Virus record (IMG/VR): IMGVR_UViG_3300044701_001371
Coordinates: 1 to 49,042 of that record
From: a virus
Reading direction: 5' to 3' (one strand)
Length of the DNA: 49,042 nucleotides
Every line of letters begins with the position of its first letter. The stretch's first letter is position 1. The position numbers and the translations under genes were made by a program. Shown here piece by piece: positions 1-7,697 of the stretch. The notes beneath the pieces were generated by a model that saw only the letters and a program-made list of their open reading frames with translations, was not told where the DNA came from and made no database searches.

Positions 1-1620
1 ACAGCAATGTCCACTCAATCAAACAATACAGGGTTTATTGACAAGTCACAAAAGGAAAGAAAAGAACTACTTGCTCAATTCTTGGATATGGATGTATTTG
101 AATCTCTTTACCAAATTGCAAGTGAAGAAATCAAAGAATTATCTGCTCTTCTAAAGGATTATAAGAATCAAGACCTACCGACCCAATTAGCTGACGCTGA
201 GGAGACTTTAACATCCATTACAGGTTCTTTAACCGAATTAGAAGATAAGCGTCTTAAATTGGATTCTCAGCGAGATTCAATCAACACAAAGATTGAGTTT
301 GAAGTTGGTAGTTTAAAGCCCGTTGATGATGTTGGTGATGTGGAACAATTAGAAACACATTTAGAGTCACTTAACAAGCAACGAAAAAGACAAGATACCG
401 AATGTGGTGTAAATCTTTCGGAGCTTAAAAGTATAGAAACAAAACAACAAGATGTTGAGTCAAAGATGTCCAATTTAAACATTGATGACTTAAAAGAAAA
501 AAATGAACAATACAAAACTTACAATAATAAGTTTAATGAAATGGGAGTTCAACTTGATAAGTTGGAATCTCAAATGGTTCACGCTAAAAAACACTTGGAT
601 GGTATTGGGTCTCTTACCTTTGATGATAATTGTGACCATTGTGTAAGTAATAAAAACACACCATTTGCAAAACAAGCCCAAACCCTTGAAGATGAGTTGA
701 AAAAATTGGGTAATGAATATACTGACTTGGTAACCAAACGTATGGATGTAATGACCCTACGAAATCAAAATGATGTGACCAAAGAGCTAAAGCTTTGGGA
801 TGACCTTTCCGAAACTTCTTCTAAATTGGAAAAGGAATGGTTAAAGGTCAGTCGTTCGTATGAGTCGTGTTTATCGCTTGTTAAGGACTATGATACCTCT
901 ATTAAAAATTTAGAGATTGATATTCAAAAAGCCAAGAACCAACAACAAGCGGTAGAGCATAACAAATTGGTAAAGGAAAAGATACAATCTTTAAAAGGTA
1001 AACGAACTGAAATTGAAGAGTCTATCAAAGAAACTACCAATGAGTTAATGAATATCAATTCAGAAATTAAGGTAGCTGAAAAAACCATTGAGAATGTTCA
1101 TCAGTCTTTGGAAAAACTTCGTGGTATGGAAATGAAATACGATGGGTATGAATATTACCTCAAGTGTGTAAAGAGAGATGGTATTCCTTACAATCTTATT
1201 TCAGAGGTTCTTCCAAAATTAGAAATGGAAATTAACAACATCCTTTCACCTATTGTAGATTTCCAAATCCTATTGAATACGGATGGTAAAAACATCAATT
1301 CGTATATTGCATATGGTGATGCTGAATACTGGCCATTAGAACTTACAAGTGGTATGGAAAAATTCATTTCATCTATCGCAATCCGAACTGCTTTGATAAA
1401 TGTGTCTAATTTACCAAGACCAAACTTTATTGCAATTGATGAGGGATTTGGGTCATTAGACACGGACAACTTCAACTCACTCTATTTATTATTTGATTAT
1501 CTAAAGACGCAGTTTGATTTTATAATCACCATTTCGCACATTGATAAAACGAGGGATATGGTAGATTTCATTATTGACATCAATAAAATCAAAGGGTTTT
1601 CATCTATAAGATATTTATAA
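1..1620 (+). CDS. 46: Recombination endonuclease subunit gp46 / SbcC-Rad50-like ATPase, 3' part (5' end outside window)
   Basis: SMC-like ATPase subunit that, with gp47, forms the nuclease complex for end resection in T4-type recombination-dependent replication. The frame is open to base 1, and the first visible residues match a region that lies well inside Rad50/SbcC proteins (FID..KERKELL..FL.MDVFE), so the Walker A part is missing because the window cuts the gene; the ATG at 7 is internal. Numbering from that ATG: long coiled coils at about 20-380 interrupted by a zinc-hook CxxC (C209-D-H-C212). The C-terminal ATPase lobe has an ABC signature-like LTSGME, Walker B FIAIDEGFGSLD with D-loop, and the H-loop TISHID. 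It is the only replication/recombination gene visible and runs directly into the structural gene cluster. Confidence 0.9.
   Translation, partial: TAMSTQSNNTGFIDKSQKERKELLAQFLDMDVFESLYQIASEEIKELSALLKDYKNQDLPTQLADAEETLTSITGSLTELEDKRLKLDSQRDSINTKIEFEVGSLKPVDDVGDVEQLETHLESLNKQRKRQDTECGVNLSELKSIETKQQDVESKMSNLNIDDLKEKNEQYKTYNNKFNEMGVQLDKLESQMVHAKKHLDGIGSLTFDDNCDHCVSNKNTPFAKQAQTLEDELKKLGNEYTDLVTKRMDVMTLRNQNDVTKELKLWDDLSETSSKLEKEWLKVSRSYESCLSLVKDYDTSIKNLEIDIQKAKNQQQAVEHNKLVKEKIQSLKGKRTEIEESIKETTNELMNINSEIKVAEKTIENVHQSLEKLRGMEMKYDGYEYYLKCVKRDGIPYNLISEVLPKLEMEINNILSPIVDFQILLNTDGKNINSYIAYGDAEYWPLELTSGMEKFISSIAIRTALINVSNLPRPNFIAIDEGFGSLDTDNFNSLYLLFDYLKTQFDFIITISHIDKTRDMVDFIIDINKIKGFSSIRYL
1612..1619 (+). 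promoter_or_regulatory. TATTTATA box, putative late promoter
   Basis: TATTTATA overlaps the end of the gp46-like gene and lies 16 bases before the ATG at 1636; a GGAG ribosome binding site follows at 1626. It is one of about 16 similarly placed boxes in the window. Confidence 0.5.
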
Positions 1621-1635
1621 GAAATGGAGTAGTTA

Positions 1636-4020
1636 ATGGGTTTGGAACTCAAAATAAAGTCAAAACAAAATCTATCCAAATATAGAGTTTTAGTAGAAGA
1701 CTCATCAGCAACATCTGATGAGTATTTTTCTATTGTAGAGTTTCCAGAATACTTGGGTGAGGGTAAGAACCTACTTCGTATCAAAACGAACCCAAATGTA
1801 TTTGAACCCAACACTCAAATCTTTATTGAGGTATTAGACCCAAATGGAACGCCGGTATATTGGGAGATTCCAAATCATAGAGAAAAAGATGACTCTCGTT
1901 TAATTTCTATTTGGGTTTATGGTGATAGAAACGACAAGTACGATAATGGTAAGGGTATTGGTGAGATAGTCTTGCTTGGAACCTTATCAACTACATCGGA
2001 TGGTAAACAAGTTCCTACTGATTTCAAAAAGGTTCCAAATATAAGGTGGAGACGTAAAGTTTCGTTTGCACCAAACAAACCATCAAATGGTAAGATTGTA
2101 TTTAGGACAGATAGTTTACCAAGACTAACACTATCTTCAAGTGTTGATACATTCACTAATAAAGTAGTATCAAATAATCAATTAGTTAAGACCATCACCA
2201 ATTCGGATGTTTATTATAAGAAATCTACATTTGGAAATACTGTATCACTTGAATATGAAAATGGTGATGCGTTTGAGGGTCAAATGGTTGGTGGTATTGT
2301 TTATGGTAATTTGTCCACTACTTTATTTCCAAGATTGGGTGGTGGTCAATCACAACCAACTACATTTACTGCAAGTATTAGTTCAGTTCCATCCATTTCT
2401 ATTTTAAGAATAGAAAATCCACTAACTCAAAGTGATAATAGAACAAATGGGTCCATTCACACATATGAGTATTCTGATGGAACTATAAATGTAAATGTAG
2501 AGTATTACTCAACCGCATCTGATACACAAACTCAAAATCAAGTTGCTGTTGCAAATATAACTTTAACTAACCTTGACCCTATTGTAGGTAGGGTTCATTC
2601 AGTTAACACCTTACTAAAATCACAAGGATTAACTTCGGCTGAATATCAATTGATATCAAACAACTTGGTTAGTGCTACAGAATCAGTATCATTTAAAGTT
2701 CCAATTCCAACCGAACAACTAAACGACCCAAAGACTTTAAAATTACAATTTTTAAATGTTGATGGTGTGAAGTCAGAAACCGAACTTGTTAAATCAGATG
2801 TTGTATTTACGGGCGGTAACGTATACATTGCAGGTGACCAATCCTTAATCACCGGCTCATTCCATATTGGAAACGCAATTGGAACTGGCATTGAAATGTC
2901 CGGCCAATCAAGTGGATATCTAAAATCGGTTGGATACCAAGGATTTACATCAGCATCACTTGGTAAAGGGCCGGGTGGATTTCTTATTTGGAGTGGTAGT
3001 GGTAATTTACAAATTGGAGTAGACCAATACCCTGGTGTAGGAATGGAAATGGTGTCGGAGGGTGGTAGTTCAAGTTTCTTCTTTACAACCGCAGGTGGTG
3101 GTAATTTGCAGGTAATCACCGATGATTTCTTTATTGGAACCGAAGCCACTCAATTTGTTAGTGGTTCAAATGGTAACATAGAAATTAGTTCATCATTTTT
3201 CCATCTTAATCCAAAAGATAATGAAGCTGTGATTGGTGGGTTTGTTGTAACCCCAACTGCAATAAGTTCATCACAATTTGATACATCCGCATCAGTATCC
3301 GTTCCAAAACTTGCACTAAAATCAAATGGACAAATTACAGGTTCAAGCGTTCTTATCCAACGACTATTGGATGGTGACTTTTACACTTTGTTTGATACGA
3401 ATGTTGGTATTATAGACGCAAGAAATAATGGTAGACAAATTATTTCGGATTATACTGAATATGAGTGGACCGGTTCGGTTGAAACAAAAGTGGCAGAATA
3501 TTACTTTCAGTTAATGCCGGGTGAAAATAGACTATTATATGCGTTTAGTCAGTTAACTCATAGGCAAGCGACTGGTTTTACTGGTTCAGTTGGATATGTT
3601 CAAGGAACTTGCAAAATGACACTACAAATTCCAAATACGGGCTCTGTAACTAATGGTCCATATGGGTATTCATCTCCAAGTCAAGGTACATATTACTACG
3701 ATGGTTTTGCAAACGCAACAGAATACACGGTATTTGAACGAACTTTAGGTAATATTGCAACCAATGACTATTATTCAAGTAGAACAAATCAGCCAGGAGA
3801 CCAAGGGTCTTATTATGTTGTTCCAAGTAACTTACAAGGTCGTTTGATTCGTGCAAATCTTTATTTAAAAACTTTAAATGTTGCAACCACTGGCCCACGA
3901 ACGGCCGGAACTTATTCAAGAGTCAAGGGTGTGAGTTTAGTTGCCACGAGACAATTTGGTCAGAGAGCTGGTGATATTACGGAAGTATTGCCTGATTTGG
4001 GTGAAGGGTTAGGAATATAA
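1636..4020 (+). CDS. Large virion structural protein, probably baseplate/tail-fibre associated
   Basis: A 794-aa protein that I cannot assign to a named T4 protein. The first ~170 residues look like a beta-rich domain with segments such as VFEPNTQIFIEVLDPNG, followed by long Ser/Thr/Gly/Asn-rich beta-type sequence. Residues ~395-560 hold fibre-like glycine-rich stretches (GSFHIGNAIGTGIEMSG, GGFLIWSGSGNLQIG) and SSS/SGS turns like those in the fibre genes downstream. No signal peptide or membrane segment is evident. A GGAG precedes the ATG at 1636, and a TATTTATA box lies just upstream. The composition and late-gene context support a virion surface or baseplate role; the exact role is inference. 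Confidence 0.6.
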   Translation: MGLELKIKSKQNLSKYRVLVEDSSATSDEYFSIVEFPEYLGEGKNLLRIKTNPNVFEPNTQIFIEVLDPNGTPVYWEIPNHREKDDSRLISIWVYGDRNDKYDNGKGIGEIVLLGTLSTTSDGKQVPTDFKKVPNIRWRRKVSFAPNKPSNGKIVFRTDSLPRLTLSSSVDTFTNKVVSNNQLVKTITNSDVYYKKSTFGNTVSLEYENGDAFEGQMVGGIVYGNLSTTLFPRLGGGQSQPTTFTASISSVPSISILRIENPLTQSDNRTNGSIHTYEYSDGTINVNVEYYSTASDTQTQNQVAVANITLTNLDPIVGRVHSVNTLLKSQGLTSAEYQLISNNLVSATESVSFKVPIPTEQLNDPKTLKLQFLNVDGVKSETELVKSDVVFTGGNVYIAGDQSLITGSFHIGNAIGTGIEMSGQSSGYLKSVGYQGFTSASLGKGPGGFLIWSGSGNLQIGVDQYPGVGMEMVSEGGSSSFFFTTAGGGNLQVITDDFFIGTEATQFVSGSNGNIEISSSFFHLNPKDNEAVIGGFVVTPTAISSSQFDTSASVSVPKLALKSNGQITGSSVLIQRLLDGDFYTLFDTNVGIIDARNNGRQIISDYTEYEWTGSVETKVAEYYFQLMPGENRLLYAFSQLTHRQATGFTGSVGYVQGTCKMTLQIPNTGSVTNGPYGYSSPSQGTYYYDGFANATEYTVFERTLGNIATNDYYSSRTNQPGDQGSYYVVPSNLQGRLIRANLYLKTLNVATTGPRTAGTYSRVKGVSLVATRQFGQRAGDITEVLPDLGEGLGI

Positions 4021-4027
4021 AATTAGA

Positions 4028-4035
4028 TACTTATT
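4028..4035 (+). promoter_or_regulatory. TACTTATT box upstream of the nucleotidyltransferase gene
   Basis: Variant of the recurring box, only 3 bases before the ATG at 4039. At this spacing a conventional -10 role would leave no leader, so this copy is the weakest promoter candidate, or the real start or promoter differs here. Confidence 0.25.
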
Positions 4036-4038
4036 ATT

Positions 4039-7000
4039 ATGGGAAATTTAATTAAAGAGTGGGTTAGGGGAATTCTTGTTGAAGAAGTAAAACAAGAAGT
4101 AGTAGTTTATGCTGGAAGGTTTCAACCATTTCACAAAGGACACTACGCTACCTATGAACATTTGGTAAAAAAGTTTGGTAAGCAAAATGTCTTTGTTGGG
4201 ACCTCAAATCAACAAGGTGGTCCAAGACATCCATTTAATTTTAAAGAAAAACGAGAAATTATGATGAAGATGTTTAACATCCCATCATCACAAATTGTCC
4301 AAGTAAAAAACCCATACCAACCAAGTGAGGTTTTAAATAAATTTGATTCTAAAACCACCGCATTTATCACGGTAGTTGGTGAAAAGGATGAGGCTCGTTT
4401 GGGTGGTAAATACTTTAAGAAATACGATGGTAAGCCCGAAAGTGGATATCTTGATAACGGATATGTGTATGTATCCCCGGCACAACCAAACGCAATAAGC
4501 GGAACTGATGTTCGTAATTGGTTATCAGCATCAGATGATTCTCAAAGAAAAGCTGGATTCAAGAAAGCATACCCAAAGTTTGACCCAAAGATTTACAATT
4601 TAATTTCAACAAGGTTAATGAAGATTGAATCCGTAATGGAATCGTTCTTTAAATCATTTGATGTTGAATCTCTTTTAGAGGGCTCTCTTTATGGGGCAGA
4701 TGCTGGTGAACCCGACACTATGTTTGTATTGCCAGGAAAAACTCGCAAACTTGGAATGAAAAATCCAGGTCAAAAAGATGATGTGTGGTTTGTAAATGGT
4801 GGTTATGTTCAAATGCACTTTCCGGTAGCTGATGTGATTGTTTCACCTGATGCAAAGGGGTCATCTGATTACTACCAATATTCATCCAAACGAAATATCC
4901 GTAATAATACCGATTTGGAAATCCCACCCGTAAGTGATGACTTTACAACGGCTAAACAGGGTAGAAAACAAGTTGATGTTCAAGACCTCAAAACCGAAGG
5001 TTCTACTATGGGACCAATTTCACTTGATATGGTTGATAATGGTCCTGCGTTTTCTTGGGCAAGTAAAGAAAAATACCAATCTGCAAATAACGAAATTGCA
5101 AAACGATTGGGATTTGAAGTAGTTGATTGGATGTTGGGAACTGACTTGGAAACTCAATTTGTTCAAGACCGACCAACACAAGTTTCTTACTATCCAAAAA
5201 GTAATAGACCTGCAAATAAAGACTACTCTGATTGGAAATCTGATATTGAAAAAACAGCCACCGCTGTTGGTGTTGAGTTTATAAATTTTCTTGATAAAAA
5301 ACAAATTGGATTAAACGAAGACCTTTTCGGAACATCGTTAAAAATGAAACCATATGAAACCTTGATGGTTAAATCCGTTATTGAATTTATGATGGATAAG
5401 TATAATTTTAATGCAAAGATTATAGTAAAGAAAAAAGAAAAAGTTGGATTGATAGGTGATATATCCTTAAATTCAAATTCAGTAGATGGAAATAAATTTT
5501 ATTTACACTTTAATCCCAATCAGTCATATCAGAGAATAATTCAAACAATGATACACGAGTTGACTCATATCAAACAAGTTTCCAGAAAAGAATTATTACC
5601 AAATAAAGACTATACCGCAATACTTTGGAAGGGTAAAGAATACATAACTGCAAAAGACTATAATAAGTTAATGAAGTCAAGTCCTTCGGAGTATATCAAA
5701 TTACCTTGGGAAGTTGAAGCTATTTCAAATATGAAAAGTTTGTATCCTCAATTTATAAAATCAAAATATTGGTTGGGATTAAAGGGTAAGGACTCTACAT
5801 TAGATTATATTATCAATACAAACGAAAATGTATTAAAAGAATCTTTATTGGTTGAAGGTGGTGCGTATGGTCATATGGCTCACCCATTTGATACTGAAAT
5901 GAATTTAACTTTTGGTGACTTAAAACAAATCATCAACGGAGCCCTAACGGGCGAATTAGAACTTGCAAGAGAAAAGACCGATGGTCAAGCCCTTGCTATT
6001 TCGTGGAGAGATGATAAGGGTTTAATTGCAGCAAGAAACAAAGGACACCTTGCTAATCGTGGTGAAAAGGCATTGGACATTAGCGGTATTGCTTCAAAGT
6101 TTGGTGGTAGAGGTGGTTTGACCGACGCATACAACTTTGCAATGAAAGACCTTACATCAGCTATCAAAGGTTTATCAAAAGCACAACGAGACAAAATCTT
6201 CAAACAAGGTGCAAAGTTTATGAACCTTGAAGTAATCTGGCCAACATCGGTCAATGTAATCCCTTATGGTCAAGCCCTTTTGGTATTCCACAATACGACT
6301 GAATACAACGAAGCTGGTATAGCTATTGGTGCTGACCAAAGTGATGCAAAGGTTCTTGCTGGGATGATTAAACAAGTTAATGCTGATGTTCAATCAAAAT
6401 ACACAATCCAAGGACCGCCGGTAACCCAATTACCAAAGTCGCAAAAACTTACATCTTTAAAATCAAAATTTGATGGTCAGTTGAATAAACTTCAAAAAGA
6501 ATTTAATTTGAAAGATACTGATGGTGTTGCAGAATATCACCAAAAGTGGTGGGAAAATTTTGTAGATACAAAATCACCATCAACACTTGATAACAAAACT
6601 AAAATGGGTCTTGTTAAAAGATGGGCGTTCTACGATAAAGGGTTCCGTTTGGACAGTAAAACCATCACCGACCCTAAAGTGTTGACTTGGGCTCAAGGTA
6701 TAGATAAAAACGACCACGCCAAAATTCAAAAAGATAATATTAGACCATTTGAAGATATTTTCTTGGGTGTTGGTGCCGAAGTTCTTTCGTTTATGAGTTC
6801 AGTTTTAACTGCAAATCCTGATGCTGCTGTTAGAAGTATGAAAGACCGACTTGACCAAACAGTTAAGGACGTTCAAAAAGCAGGTGACCCAAAGAAAATT
6901 GCAAAACTAAAATTAGAATTAGAACGACTTGCCGCTATTGGTGGTAAAGACAAAATTGTTCCTAATGAGGGTATCGTATTTGTGTATAAAGGTAATACTT

Positions 7001-7062
7001 ATAAACTTACAGGCACATTCGCACCACTCAATCAAATTTTAGGATTGTTCTACGGAGAATGA
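4039..7062 (+). CDS. Multidomain protein: cytidylyltransferase-like domain, HELTH metalloprotease-like domain, KTDG ligase-like domain
   Basis: A 1007-aa apparent fusion. Residues ~20-190 form a nucleotidyltransferase of the HxGH class (NMNAT/cytidylyltransferase-like): GRFQPFHKGH at the start and ISGTDVRNWL as the downstream signature. A middle part (~215-605) contains IHELTHIKQ with H506-E507...H510, the zinc-peptidase HExxH pattern. The last part (~607-1007) contains REKTDGQALAISWRDDKG with K646-T-D-G649, resembling the KxDG nucleotidyl-acceptor motif of DNA/RNA ligases and capping enzymes; similar domains occur in other T4-like phages without a proven role. The borders carry SLLE214|G and LLVE606|G, which fit the prohead-protease consensus, so the protein could be packaged and cut into separate enzymes. 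Substrates are unknown. Only the motif assignments are seen; activity is inference. Confidence 0.7.
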   Translation: MGNLIKEWVRGILVEEVKQEVVVYAGRFQPFHKGHYATYEHLVKKFGKQNVFVGTSNQQGGPRHPFNFKEKREIMMKMFNIPSSQIVQVKNPYQPSEVLNKFDSKTTAFITVVGEKDEARLGGKYFKKYDGKPESGYLDNGYVYVSPAQPNAISGTDVRNWLSASDDSQRKAGFKKAYPKFDPKIYNLISTRLMKIESVMESFFKSFDVESLLEGSLYGADAGEPDTMFVLPGKTRKLGMKNPGQKDDVWFVNGGYVQMHFPVADVIVSPDAKGSSDYYQYSSKRNIRNNTDLEIPPVSDDFTTAKQGRKQVDVQDLKTEGSTMGPISLDMVDNGPAFSWASKEKYQSANNEIAKRLGFEVVDWMLGTDLETQFVQDRPTQVSYYPKSNRPANKDYSDWKSDIEKTATAVGVEFINFLDKKQIGLNEDLFGTSLKMKPYETLMVKSVIEFMMDKYNFNAKIIVKKKEKVGLIGDISLNSNSVDGNKFYLHFNPNQSYQRIIQTMIHELTHIKQVSRKELLPNKDYTAILWKGKEYITAKDYNKLMKSSPSEYIKLPWEVEAISNMKSLYPQFIKSKYWLGLKGKDSTLDYIINTNENVLKESLLVEGGAYGHMAHPFDTEMNLTFGDLKQIINGALTGELELAREKTDGQALAISWRDDKGLIAARNKGHLANRGEKALDISGIASKFGGRGGLTDAYNFAMKDLTSAIKGLSKAQRDKIFKQGAKFMNLEVIWPTSVNVIPYGQALLVFHNTTEYNEAGIAIGADQSDAKVLAGMIKQVNADVQSKYTIQGPPVTQLPKSQKLTSLKSKFDGQLNKLQKEFNLKDTDGVAEYHQKWWENFVDTKSPSTLDNKTKMGLVKRWAFYDKGFRLDSKTITDPKVLTWAQGIDKNDHAKIQKDNIRPFEDIFLGVGAEVLSFMSSVLTANPDAAVRSMKDRLDQTVKDVQKAGDPKKIAKLKLELERLAAIGGKDKIVPNEGIVFVYKGNTYKLTGTFAPLNQILGLFYGE

Positions 7063-7080
7063 TAAATTAAAATAAAAGTT

Positions 7081-7668
7081 ATGTCTAAAAAATTACAAAA
7101 TGTTAAGGCGATTAAAGAAATGCTCGCCGGAACACACAAAACTCAAACAAAAACTACAATTGGCTTTGAAACTAAAGATTATGTAAGAAGGGAAGTTGGA
7201 GAACAATGGACCGATGAGTTTGGTAATCAATGGGAACAAAAAAAAGGATACAAAGTTAAACTTGGTAAACTTTCAGAGGTTCGTAAAGAAGTTTCACAAT
7301 TTTCAAATTGTCGTAAAGAAGTTTGTACTTGCACTACACCATCTCAAGCTGATAAAAAGATGATGGCATATCACGGAATGTGTTTGGATTGTGTGGTTGA
7401 TATGGAACATCAATTACGAATTGAGGGTAAGTTTGAAGAATACGAAAGAAGTAAGGTTTTAGAAAATGCAAAAGCTTGGCTAAAACAAGCCGAAGTAGAA
7501 AAGGAAATCTTAAAATCAGCATTAAAAGCTCAATACATCCTTGAAGATGGTCGTGTTGAAGAGTGGGAGGGTGGAATGTCACCTGAAGAACTTGAGGCTA
7601 AAATTGATGCTGAATTTGAAAAATTTAAAACGGATTTCATTGCCAAGTTAGAAAACGGAAACAATTAA
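7081..7668 (+). CDS. Conserved phage protein with a Cys-rich putative zinc-binding centre
   Basis: A 195-aa soluble protein. Cysteines cluster in the middle as NCRKEVCTCTTP (about residues 76-87) and GMCLDCVVDME (about 99-109), a C-x5-C-x-C ... C-x2-C arrangement that could bind zinc. It is followed by a charged helical region (KFEEYERSKVLENAKAWLKQAEVEKE) and an acidic coiled-coil-like tail. I know similar proteins in other T4-like environmental phages but no function. It starts 18 bases after the preceding stop, suggesting cotranscription, and I see no promoter box of its own. No function is proposed. Confidence 0.75.
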   Translation: MSKKLQNVKAIKEMLAGTHKTQTKTTIGFETKDYVRREVGEQWTDEFGNQWEQKKGYKVKLGKLSEVRKEVSQFSNCRKEVCTCTTPSQADKKMMAYHGMCLDCVVDMEHQLRIEGKFEEYERSKVLENAKAWLKQAEVEKEILKSALKAQYILEDGRVEEWEGGMSPEELEAKIDAEFEKFKTDFIAKLENGNN

Positions 7669-7675
7669 CCATACC

Positions 7676-7683
7676 TATTTATT
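7676..7683 (+). promoter_or_regulatory. TATTTATT box, putative late promoter
   Basis: Found in the 29-base gap before the modular head-protein gene, preceded by ACCATACC; nearly the same string (ACCATAC then TATTTATA) precedes the gp13-like gene at 46031. A GAGG ribosome binding site at 7688-7691 fixes the ATG at 7698 as the start. Confidence 0.55.
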
Positions 7684-7697
7684 TTGTGAGGTATTAT

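Noticed and set aside
1483-1490. TATTTATT inside the gp46-like gene
   Set aside because: Lies in coding sequence more than 140 bases before the next start; taken as background occurrence.
2646-3149. Minus-strand 167-codon open frame inside the structural gene
   Set aside because: Antisense shadow of a beta-rich protein with no start context; all other genes are on the plus strand.
7686-7697. GTG start four codons upstream for the modular head protein
   Set aside because: GAGG at 7688-7691 is well placed for the ATG at 7698 and would lie inside the coding region if GTG were used.
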